Shown here piece by piece: positions 57,553 through 64,000 of a stretch of DNA of 64,000 nucleotides. The position numbers and the translations under genes were made by a program. The notes beneath the pieces were generated by a model. That model was not told the origin of the DNA, searched no databases, and saw only the letters and a program-made list of their open reading frames with translations. Source of the stretch: Thiemannella venezuelensis (GTDB lineage Bacteria > Actinomycetota > Actinomycetes > Streptosporangiales > Streptosporangiaceae); contig NZ_JACHJJ010000005.1 of NCBI RefSeq assembly GCF_014203605.1, positions 278,455 through 342,454 on the forward strand, in the 5' to 3' direction. Each line of letters starts with the position of its first letter. The stretch's first letter is position 1.

Positions 57553-58599
57553 ATGTCCCGACGTGCGCTGACCCTCATGGTGGCCGGCTTCCTCACCCTC
57601 GTCCTGGGCGTCGCCGGGACCGTGCTGCCGGTGCCGTACGTCGTGCTGAGCCCCGGGCCGACCGAGAACACCATCGGCGACGTCAAGGGCAAGCCGGTGA
57701 TCAGCATCTCCGGGCGCCAGACCTACCCGACCGACGGCAAGCTCAGCCTGGTCACGGTGGCCTACCAGGGCGGGCCGGGCGCGAGGATCGACCTGTTCAC
57801 CGCGTTGCGGGGCTGGCTCGACCCGGCCATCGCGGTCGTGCCCGAGGAGACGATCTTCCCCCCGGCGACCACCGCCGAGCAGGTCGAGGAGCAGAACACC
57901 CAGGAGATGACCAACTCCCAGGACGACGCGACCGCCGCGGCGCTCACGGAGCTGAAGATCCCCTACACCTCGGTCGTGACCGTGGCCTCCACGGAGAAGG
58001 GCCTGCCCGCGCACGGGAAGTTCACCCAGGGCGACGAGATCGTCTCGGTGGACGGGGTGGCCGCCACGGACCGCGGGACCGTCTCCGCGGCGGTCCGCAA
58101 GCACAAGGCGGGCGAGCAGGTCGCCTTCGTCGTCAAGCGGGGCGGGCAGGAGATCACGGTGACCTCCCCCACCGTCGCGGCCAAGGACGGCACGCCCATC
58201 GTCGGCATCTCCATGGCGATCCGCTACCGGTTCCCGTTCGAGGTGAACATCAACGTCGGCGACGTCGGCGGGCCCAGCGCGGGGATGATGTTCTCCCTGG
58301 GGATCATGGACAAGCTCACCCCCGGGGCCATGACCGGCGGCAAGGCCGTCGCCGGGACCGGGACGATCTCTCCGGACGGCGTCGTCGGCCCGATCGGCGG
58401 CATCCAGCAGAAGATGGTGGGCGCGCGCGAGGCCGGCGCCACGGTCTTCCTCACCCCTGCGGAGAACTGCGCCGAGGCGCTCGCCGCGGTCCCCGACGGG
58501 CTCAAGCTGGTCAGGGTCAAGACGCTGGGCGACGCGGTCCGGGCCCTGGACGCGGTGCGCACCGGCACGGGCGCCATGCCCGGCTGCTCGGCGGGCTGA
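57553..58599 (+). CDS. PDZ-domain Lon-like serine protease
   Basis: A 348-residue membrane-anchored protease: an N-terminal TM (LTLMVAGFLTLVLGVAGTVL), a PDZ domain near 120-205 (GLPAHGKFTQGDEIVSVDGV), and a Lon proteolytic domain with the Ser-Lys dyad S242 (GGPSAGMMFSLG) and K287 (GIQQKMVGA). These YlbL/Rv3194c-type proteases degrade secreted or membrane proteins. ATG 57553; the next gene is UPF0182, as in mycobacteria. Confidence 0.93.
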   Translation: MSRRALTLMVAGFLTLVLGVAGTVLPVPYVVLSPGPTENTIGDVKGKPVISISGRQTYPTDGKLSLVTVAYQGGPGARIDLFTALRGWLDPAIAVVPEETIFPPATTAEQVEEQNTQEMTNSQDDATAAALTELKIPYTSVVTVASTEKGLPAHGKFTQGDEIVSVDGVAATDRGTVSAAVRKHKAGEQVAFVVKRGGQEITVTSPTVAAKDGTPIVGISMAIRYRFPFEVNINVGDVGGPSAGMMFSLGIMDKLTPGAMTGGKAVAGTGTISPDGVVGPIGGIQQKMVGAREAGATVFLTPAENCAEALAAVPDGLKLVRVKTLGDAVRALDAVRTGTGAMPGCSAG

Positions 58600-58806
58600 C
58601 GCCGGGCCCCTCCGCGCGGGAGCCCGGGTCCGGGCGGGATCCGCGCCGCGGGCCGGGCACCGATCCGGCCTCCCGTGCGTTGGCCGTACTGGACCCGAGA
58701 TCTGCGGGAGCCGTGGCCGGACCGCGCCGAGCGGTTGAGCGCGACGGAACCCCCGCCGGTGTAGGTTTCCAGACACGGACCGTGCTCTTACGACAAGGGG
58801 TTGGCC

Positions 58807-61803
58807 TTGAGCTTCCGGACCCCCGGAGCCGGTAGGGCGATGCGCTTGCCCCGCCGGCCACGACTTCTGCTTCCCGTGGCGATCGCCCTCGTTGCGATCG
58901 TGGTGTTCTTCTTCCTTTTCGCCGGTATCTTCACCGACTACCTCTGGTACGACTCGGTCGACTACACGGCCATCTTCTCCGGCGTGATCGTCACCCAGAT
59001 CCTGCTCTTCGTGGTGGGCGCGGTGGTGATGGTCGGCATCGTGGGCGGCAACATGCTGCTGGCGTACCGGATGCGGCCGATGTTCGGCCCGGGCATGTTC
59101 GGCGGCGCCAGCGGCGCCGACCGCTACCGGATGGCCCTCGACCCGCACCGCAAGCTGATCTTCCTGATCGGCCTGGCGGTGCTCGCCCTGTTCGCGGGAT
59201 CGTCCTTCGGCGGCCAGTGGAAGACCTGGCTGGAGTTCGTCAACGCCGTGCCGTTCGGCGAGGTCGACCCGCAGTTCAAGGAAGACGTCTCGTTCTTCAT
59301 GTTCACCCTTCCGTTCATCCGGATGGTGCTGAACTTCCTGTTCACCGCGGTGGTGCTCTCGGCCGTCCTGGCCACGATCGTCCACTACCTGTACGGCGGG
59401 TTCCGCCTGCAGTCGCCGGGCGTGCACGCCTCGCGCGCGGCGCGGGTGCACCTGTCGACGCTGCTGGGCGTGTTCGTGCTGCTCAAGGCGGTCGCCTACT
59501 GGTACGACCGCTACGGCCTGGTCTTCTCCGACCGCGGTTTCGTGCACGGCGCCTCGTACACCGACGTCAACGCGGTGCTGCCCGCCAAGACCATCCTGGC
59601 GATCATCGCGCTGATCTGCGCGGCCCTGTTCTTCGCCGGGATCGTACGGCCCGGCGGCATGCTGCCCGGCGTCGCCTTCGGCCTCCTGGTGCTCTCGGCG
59701 ATCCTGATCGGCGGGGTCTACCCGGCCCTGGTCCAGCAGTTCCAGGTCAAGCCGAACGAGCAGGCGCGCGAGAAGACGTTCATCGAGCGCAACATCGACG
59801 CGACCAGGAAGGCCTACGGCGTCGACAAATCCGAGGTGATCCCCTACAACGCGCAGGGCAACGCGACCGACGCCAGCGTCACCGCCGACACCTCGGTCTC
59901 CGGCGTCCGCCTGCTCGACCCGAACCTGGTCGGCCAGACCTACCAGCAGGAGCAGCGGATCCGCGGTTTCTACGCCTTCCCCGACAAGCTGGACGTCGAC
60001 CGCTACCCCGACCCGCAAACGGGGGTCATGCGCGACACGGTGGTGGCCGTGCGCGAGCTCCTGGGCCCGGAGCGGGCGCAGGACAACTGGATCAACCGCC
60101 ACCTGGTCTACACCCACGGCTACGGCTTCGTGGCCGCGCCGGGCAACAAGGTCGACGCCAAGGGCCTGCCGGACTTCACGGCCAAGGACATGCCGGTCCT
60201 CGGCCCCCTGGTCGACCAGACGCAGCTGAAGGAGTCGCGGATCTACTTCGGCGAGGGCTTCACCGCGGCGGAGTACTCCGTCGTGGGCGGTGACAGGGAG
60301 CAGGAGCTCGACTACCCCTTCTCCGGGGAGAACGGCACCGGCAGCGGTCAGAAGAACACCACCTACACCGGCAAGGGCGGCGTCCCGGTCGGCTCGTTCT
60401 TCAACCGCATGCTCTACGCGGCCAAGTACAGCGAGATCAACCTGCTGCTCTCCGGCGACATCAACGACAAGTCCAAGATCCTGTACGAGCGGGACCCGGC
60501 CAAGCGGGTCGCCAAGGTCGCGCCGTTCCTGAGCCTGGACAACAACCCCTACCCGGCCGTCGTCGACGGCAGGGTGGTCTGGATCGTCGACGCCTACACC
60601 ACCTCCAACGCCTACCCCTACTCCCAGAGCAAGAGCCTGGAGGCGATGACGCGGGACACGGTCACCGACCCGCGCCTGGTGGTGCAGCAGCCGCGCGACC
60701 AGATCAACTACATGCGCAACTCGGTCAAGGCCATGGTGGACGCCTACGACGGCACCGTGAACCTCTACGCCTGGGAGGAGAACGACCCGATCCTGAAGAC
60801 CTGGATGAAGGCCTTCCCCGGCATCATCAAGCCGAAGAAGGACATCTCCGAGAGCCTCAGCCGGCACCTGCGCTACCCGGAGGCGCTGTTCAAGGTCCAG
60901 CGCGACGTGCTGTCCAGCTACCACGTCTCCGAGCCCGACGCCTTCTACGGCGGGCAGGACTTCTGGAACGTCCCGAACGACCCCTCGGGCGGTGACGTCA
61001 AGCAGCCGCCGTACTACCTCTCGGTCAAGATGCCCGGGACGGCGAGCCCGTCGTTCTCGCTGACCACGACCTTCGTGCCGCGCCAGGGCCCGAACCTGGC
61101 GGCGTTCATGGCGGTGAACGCCACACCGGGAGACGACTACGGGAAGCTGCGCATCCTGCGCATGCCGTCCAACACCACGGTCTCCGGCCCGGGCCAGGTG
61201 CAGAACAACTTCCAGAACAAGTTCTCCGGCGAGCTGAACGTGCTCGGCCTGGGCCAGGCGAAGGTCCGCTACGGCAACCTGCTGACCCTGCCGTTCGCCG
61301 GCGGCCTGATCTACGTCGAGCCGGTCTACGTCGAGATCCAGGGCGGCTCCGGCCAGGAGCCGTACCCGATCCTGAGCCGGGTCCTGGTCGGCTACGGCAA
61401 CAAGGTCGGTTCGGCCAACACGCTGGAAGACGCGCTGAAGCAGGTCTTCGGGGACACTGCCACCGCTCCGCCGACGACGCCGCCCGACACCGGCACGCCG
61501 ACGGCCGCGCCGACCGCCCCGCCGACGGCCGCGCCGGAGCGGCCGGCCCTGTCCGCGTCCGATATGGCCAAGGCGATCGAGGACGCGCAGAAGGCCTACG
61601 ACGACGCCCAGGCGGCTCTGGCCAAGGACCCGCCGGACTGGGTGGCGTACGGCGAGGCCCAGAAGAAGCTGGCGGACGCGCTGAAGAAGCTGGAAGGCGT
61701 GGCGGTCCCCTCCGCCTCCCCGGCCGCCACTCCGGCGCCTTCGGGGTCCCCGACCCCGGCTCCGTCGGCCACGCCCGCACCGTCGCCGTCGCCCAGTTCG
61801 TAG
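58807..61803 (+). CDS. UPF0182 family large membrane protein
   Basis: A 998-residue protein of the UPF0182 family. About seven N-terminal TMs to residue 330 (LLLPVAIALVAIVVFFFLF, VVGAVVMVGIVGG), then a large extracytoplasmic domain with IRGFYAFPDKLDVDRY, THGYGFVAAPGN, PVVDGRVVWIVDAY-like and LFKVQRDVLSSYH, and a Pro/Thr/Ala-rich linker (TTPPDTGTPTAAPTAPPTAA) leading into a coiled-coil-like tail. TTG 58807 (MSFRTPGAGR) with AAGGGG upstream is preferred. Function unknown; conserved across actinobacteria. Confidence 0.93.
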   Translation: MSFRTPGAGRAMRLPRRPRLLLPVAIALVAIVVFFFLFAGIFTDYLWYDSVDYTAIFSGVIVTQILLFVVGAVVMVGIVGGNMLLAYRMRPMFGPGMFGGASGADRYRMALDPHRKLIFLIGLAVLALFAGSSFGGQWKTWLEFVNAVPFGEVDPQFKEDVSFFMFTLPFIRMVLNFLFTAVVLSAVLATIVHYLYGGFRLQSPGVHASRAARVHLSTLLGVFVLLKAVAYWYDRYGLVFSDRGFVHGASYTDVNAVLPAKTILAIIALICAALFFAGIVRPGGMLPGVAFGLLVLSAILIGGVYPALVQQFQVKPNEQAREKTFIERNIDATRKAYGVDKSEVIPYNAQGNATDASVTADTSVSGVRLLDPNLVGQTYQQEQRIRGFYAFPDKLDVDRYPDPQTGVMRDTVVAVRELLGPERAQDNWINRHLVYTHGYGFVAAPGNKVDAKGLPDFTAKDMPVLGPLVDQTQLKESRIYFGEGFTAAEYSVVGGDREQELDYPFSGENGTGSGQKNTTYTGKGGVPVGSFFNRMLYAAKYSEINLLLSGDINDKSKILYERDPAKRVAKVAPFLSLDNNPYPAVVDGRVVWIVDAYTTSNAYPYSQSKSLEAMTRDTVTDPRLVVQQPRDQINYMRNSVKAMVDAYDGTVNLYAWEENDPILKTWMKAFPGIIKPKKDISESLSRHLRYPEALFKVQRDVLSSYHVSEPDAFYGGQDFWNVPNDPSGGDVKQPPYYLSVKMPGTASPSFSLTTTFVPRQGPNLAAFMAVNATPGDDYGKLRILRMPSNTTVSGPGQVQNNFQNKFSGELNVLGLGQAKVRYGNLLTLPFAGGLIYVEPVYVEIQGGSGQEPYPILSRVLVGYGNKVGSANTLEDALKQVFGDTATAPPTTPPDTGTPTAAPTAPPTAAPERPALSASDMAKAIEDAQKAYDDAQAALAKDPPDWVAYGEAQKKLADALKKLEGVAVPSASPAATPAPSGSPTPAPSATPAPSPSPSS

Positions 61804-61856
61804 GGCGCGCGCCGATCGATTCGCTTCCGTCCCCCGCGTCGGATAGTCTCTAGACA

Positions 61857-61977
61857 CACACCGACGCGGGGTGGAGCAGTTCGGTAGCTCGCTGGGCTCA
61901 TAACCCAGAGGTCGCAGGTTCAAATCCTGTCCCCGCTACCAAAGGAAGGCCCGGATCTCACAGAGATCCGGGCCTTC
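61857..61977. repeat. Duplicated tRNA-fMet unit, copy 1
   Basis: A 121-bp unit (flank, tRNA-fMet and terminator) that recurs at 62030-62150 with a single mismatch; the two copies are 173 bp apart. Suggests a recent tandem duplication or gene conversion. Confidence 0.95.
61865..61941 (+). tRNA. tRNA-fMet (CAT), copy 1
   Basis: A 77-nt gene with encoded CCA. Anticodon CAT. The anticodon stem has three consecutive G:C pairs (GGG/CCC), and the first base C faces T72, a mismatch. Both are marks of the initiator. T-arm TTCAAAT is normal. A TAGTCT -10-like site is 16 bp upstream. Confidence 0.95.
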
Positions 61978-61978
61978 C
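61944..61978 (+). terminator. tRNA-fMet copy 1 terminator
   Basis: A 16-bp perfect stem (GGAAGGCCCGGATCTC with GAGATCCGGGCCTTCC) with 3-nt loop right after the CCA end. Confidence 0.85.
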
Positions 61979-61994
61979 GCGTTACCGAGTCAAT

Positions 61995-62024
61995 TTGCCA
62001 CCTCTCTCGCCGATGGGGTAACCT
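61995..62024 (+). promoter_or_regulatory. Promoter of tRNA-fMet copy 2
   Basis: TTGCCA (61995-62000) and TAACCT (62019-62024), 18 bp apart, end 13 bp before the mature tRNA. Copy 2 can thus be transcribed by itself. Confidence 0.7.
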
Positions 62025-62037
62025 TCAATCACACCGA

Positions 62038-62114
62038 CGCGGGGTGGAGCAGTTCGGTAGCTCGCTGGGCTCATAACCCAGAGGTCGCAGGTTCAAATCC
62101 TGTCCCCGCTACCA
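62038..62114 (+). tRNA. tRNA-fMet (CAT), copy 2
   Basis: A 77-nt sequence identical to copy 1, with the same initiator features (C1 opposite U72, three G:C pairs in the anticodon stem, encoded CCA). Confidence 0.95.
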
Positions 62115-62117
62115 AGG

Positions 62118-62150
62118 GAAGGCCCGGATCTCACAGAGATCCGGGCCTTC
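62118..62150 (+). terminator. tRNA-fMet copy 2 terminator
   Basis: The duplicated hairpin, 15-bp stem with 3-nt loop, followed by GTCGTTTC. Confidence 0.85.
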
Positions 62151-62227
62151 GTCGTTTCGGGGGTGTCCAGGGTGACTATTACATGATTACATGGCATCAA
62201 TGATCACCTCTCCCCGAGGACGGACCC

Positions 62228-62995
62228 ATGATCGTTGAGTACATCCGCTACCGCGTCCCCGCCGAGCGCGCGGAGGAGTTCGAGGCCGCGTACCGCCGCG
62301 CGGCCGTCCCCCTGGCCGGCGCCCCCCAGTGCGTGGACTACGAGCTGACCCGGTGCGTGGACGAGCCGGCCTGCTATGTGCTGCGGATCACCTGGACCTC
62401 CGCCGAGGACCATCTCCAGGGGTTCAGGGGAGGCCCGGACTTCGCGGCCTTCCTCGCCGAGATCCGGCCCTATGTCACCGACATCGAGGAGATGCGCCAC
62501 TACGAGTCGACGGGCGTCCGGGGGCGCGGCTCCTCAGTGCCCACGCTCTACGACTGGGCCGGCGGGCAGGCGGCGTTCGAGCGGCTCACCGAGGCCTTCT
62601 ACGGGCACGTGCTCAAGGACGATCTGATCGGTCCGCTCTTCGCGGGCATGGATCCCCGGCACCCGAGCTACGTGGCGATGTGGCTCGGCGAGGTCTTCGG
62701 CGGGCCGGACCGCTACACCCGCGAGCGAGGGGGCTATCCCCGCATGCTCTCCCAGCACGTGGGCAAGGGCATCACCGAGCCGCAGCGCCGCCGCTGGGTC
62801 AACCTGCTCCTGGACGCCGCGGACGAGGTCGGCCTCCCCGGCGATCCGGAGTTCCGTGCGGCCTTCCTCTGTTACATCGAGTGGGGGACGCGCCTGGCCT
62901 TTGCCAACTCGCAACCCGGCGCGACTCCGCCCGCCCAGGCTCCGGTGCCGCGATGGGGATGGGGCGTGGCACCGCCGTACACGCCGGAGAACTGA
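62228..62995 (+). CDS. ABM domain-truncated haemoglobin (group 2) fusion
   Basis: A 255-residue two-domain protein. Residues 1-95 are an antibiotic-biosynthesis-monooxygenase-type (ABM) domain (MIVEYIRYRVPAERAEEFE, YELTRCVDEPACYVLRITW). Residues 105-240 form a group 2 truncated globin: Tyr in FYGHVLKDD, the proximal-His region MLSQHVGKGIT, and the group-2 Trp in YIEWGTRLA. A natural chimera of this kind is known from Streptomyces avermitilis, as I recall. Likely haem-based oxygen or NO chemistry coupled to oxidation. The ATG has GAGGA about 10 nt upstream. Confidence 0.92.
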   Translation: MIVEYIRYRVPAERAEEFEAAYRRAAVPLAGAPQCVDYELTRCVDEPACYVLRITWTSAEDHLQGFRGGPDFAAFLAEIRPYVTDIEEMRHYESTGVRGRGSSVPTLYDWAGGQAAFERLTEAFYGHVLKDDLIGPLFAGMDPRHPSYVAMWLGEVFGGPDRYTRERGGYPRMLSQHVGKGITEPQRRRWVNLLLDAADEVGLPGDPEFRAAFLCYIEWGTRLAFANSQPGATPPAQAPVPRWGWGVAPPYTPEN

Positions 62996-63011
62996 GGGGC
63001 CCGGACCGCGC

Positions 63012-63239
63012 TCAGGTCCTGACCCGGCGGTGCCGCGGGACGAACCTCGGCTCGGTACGGCGCAGCAGCAGGCTCGCCTTGTAGAGAGCCCAGCCCATGA
63101 GGAAGGTGCCCATGGCGGCCTGCCCGATCCGGGCCCACACCGACACGTGGACCGCCGCGAAGACCACGACGCCCATCCAGAGAGTCCCGAAGACCCCCAC
63201 AAGGGCCGTCGCCGCCCAATTCATCCCCCGCTGCCACAT
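63012..63239 (-). CDS. Small membrane protein (75 aa)
   Basis: A 75-residue protein with two hydrophobic segments (ATALVGVFGTLWMGVVVFAAV and GQAAMGTFLMGWALY) and a basic C-terminus (RRTEPRFVPRHRRVRT). Start ATG 63239, or ATG 63224. Convergent with the globin fusion, 16 bp apart. No family recognised. Confidence 0.6.
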   Translation of the reverse strand: MWQRGMNWAATALVGVFGTLWMGVVVFAAVHVSVWARIGQAAMGTFLMGWALYKASLLLRRTEPRFVPRHRRVRT

Positions 63240-63293
63240 GGCCTGAAGTCTTACAGATATCGGTTCAAGGCCAGGTCAATGACGTGGAAGGCC

Positions 63294-63695
63294 TCATCGA
63301 GGGAGGGTACGGCTGGTGCCCAGACACCTGCGGACACGAGGCCCGTTCCCGGCCGTTCTGGCCGGAGTCTGCTCCAGACAGGCGATCAGGGCGGCCGCGG
63401 TGTGCGCGTCGGCCAGGATCCGGTTCACCTCGTCGTCGCCCGCCGGCAGCTGGCCGCGCTTGGCGAGCTCGTCGGTGAGGAAGGTGAGCGGCTCCGGGTA
63501 CCCGGCCGTCTCCGCGGCGACCGTCGCCCGTGCGGCGGTCAGCAGGCGCAGGTAGTAGGCGCGGAGGGTGGCCTCACGCATCCGTGCGGCCTCCAGGTCG
63601 TCCAGCAGAGACCGGGCGACTCGGAGAAGGTCACCGGGGTGATCGGCCTCCGCAGCGATGTGCGCGCGGATGTCGTCGAACTCCGAGCGAGTCAT
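63294..63695 (-). CDS. Small helical protein of unknown function
   Basis: A 133-residue mostly helical protein: SEFDDIRAHIAAEADHPGDL, LLDDLEAARMREATLRAYYL, then LTFLTDELAKRGQLP and a DEVNRILADAHTAAALIACL helix. GGAGGTGA stands 6 nt before ATG 63695, a strong ribosome-binding site that decides the start. Not recognised as a family. The C-terminal 20 residues are basic and low in structure. Confidence 0.62.
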   Translation of the reverse strand: MTRSEFDDIRAHIAAEADHPGDLLRVARSLLDDLEAARMREATLRAYYLRLLTAARATVAAETAGYPEPLTFLTDELAKRGQLPAGDDEVNRILADAHTAAALIACLEQTPARTAGNGPRVRRCLGTSRTLPR

Positions 63696-63931
63696 GGTGG
63701 TCACCTCCGTGGCGGAGTCAGAGTCCTGACCCTCGTGCCTATGTCGTATCCAGACTCGATTGCGGATGACTTGACGTCTGGTTGCGCCCCAACAGGTTTG
63801 AGACGTTTGAGCGCTGGGGATGGTTGGCAAGTTGTCTCTGTGACGTCAGAGTGCTGCTAATGTTCTTCCTGCAGGGCGAGGCCCTGCGCCCCCTCTTCTC
63901 AAACCCCGACATTTCGGGCGTGTCTGCACGA

Positions 63932-63961
63932 TTGGACACAGACCGGATGTTGGAGTAAGGT
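63932..63961 (+). promoter_or_regulatory. Candidate promoter at the window end
   Basis: TTGGAC (63932) and TAAGGT (63956) are 18 bp apart, pointing to a gene beyond the window. The 305-bp stretch 63696-64000 holds no gene I can support and has clearly lower GC than its surroundings, so it is probably a shared regulatory region. Confidence 0.4.
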
Positions 63962-64000
63962 TGAAGGGTTGCTCCGGAGACGGGGTGGTCGCGATCCGGA

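Larger units (their letters stand above)
62030..62150. repeat. Duplicated tRNA-fMet unit, copy 2
   Basis: The second 121-bp unit, differing from copy 1 at one base just after the CCA end. Confidence 0.95.

Noticed and set aside
57520..61923. A minus-strand open frame of 1467 codons
   Set aside because: It runs opposite to the PDZ-Lon and UPF0182 genes, which have clear domains. Its translation is His/Arg/Gly-rich low complexity, a GC-driven shadow.
61865..62114. tRNA genes as an attachment site for an integrated element
   Set aside because: No integrase, recombinase or phage gene follows, and the duplicated unit contains full tRNAs and terminators, not att-like 3' ends.
63739..63939. Minus-strand open frame of 66 codons at the window end
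   Set aside because: Composition (Ser/Arg/Gln mix) is not like coding sequence here, and it has no ribosome-binding site.

Overview
The window is a 64 kb piece of a high-GC actinomycete chromosome. GC-rich codon use, many GTG and some TTG starts, a WhiB7 regulator, mycosin-type proteases, Ku, MoeZ and AdnAB-like helicase-nucleases point to an actinobacterium. I lean to the Streptosporangiales (Streptosporangium/Nonomuraea-like), but that is inference without a database search. There are no rRNA genes, insertion sequences, integrases or CRISPR arrays. The only tRNA genes are two identical initiator tRNA-Met copies.

Layout. 1-5.8 kb: a partial membrane-anchored Asp-box propeller protein, a NUDIX hydrolase, a DUF6758-type protein, MarC, a metallo-beta-lactamase-fold protein that has lost most metal ligands, and a RecB-type nuclease. 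5.8-12.4 kb: MpaB-type oxygenase, alpha/beta hydrolase, DEAD-box RNA helicase, ferritin-like protein, DUF3107, TetR and a small acidic protein. 12.5-15 kb: Ku and three small secreted paralogues. 15-18.2 kb: alpha/beta hydrolase, moeZ and a self-regulated HTH/membrane-protein pair. 18.3-22.6 kb: a tandemly duplicated module of a membrane protein plus a mycosin-like subtilase. 22.7-28.1 kb: small unknown, alkyltransferase-like protein, a large CDP-glycerol transferase and a GH20 lipoprotein. 28.2-35 kb: adnA and adnB. 35.1-39.7 kb: an iron-box-controlled NIS siderophore operon (ATP-grasp plus two IucA/IucC). 39.9-49.9 kb: nudC, small secreted proteins, mycoredoxin, esterase, uvrD2, tesB-type thioesterase, the whiB7 attenuator and gene, an ABC1 kinase and a ThiF-like protein. 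50-64 kb: enoyl-CoA hydratase, YgjP-type metallopeptidase, SLOG protein, EEP phosphatase, NUDIX, DUF2342, epimerase, moaE, PDZ-Lon protease, UPF0182, two tRNA-fMet, an ABM-truncated haemoglobin fusion and two small unknowns.

From memory, the backbone (rhlE-like helicase, DUF3107/TetR, moeZ, alkyltransferase-like, adnA-adnB, nudC, mycoredoxin, uvrD2, whiB7, ABC1 kinase, DUF2342, PDZ-Lon, UPF0182) follows the order of the Mycobacterium tuberculosis Rv3211-Rv3193 region. The siderophore operon, mycosin modules, Ku, secreted paralogues, CDP-glycerol transferase and GH20 gene look like lineage-specific additions inside this old block.

The strongest points for follow-up are the siderophore operon under an iron box, the whiB7 leader with a 99-codon upstream ORF and terminator, the metal-ligand-depleted MBL protein, the duplicated mycosin modules without ESX core genes, the orphan ThiF protein, the probable CTG start of the DEAD-box helicase, and four tandem arrays that share a 15-bp period.
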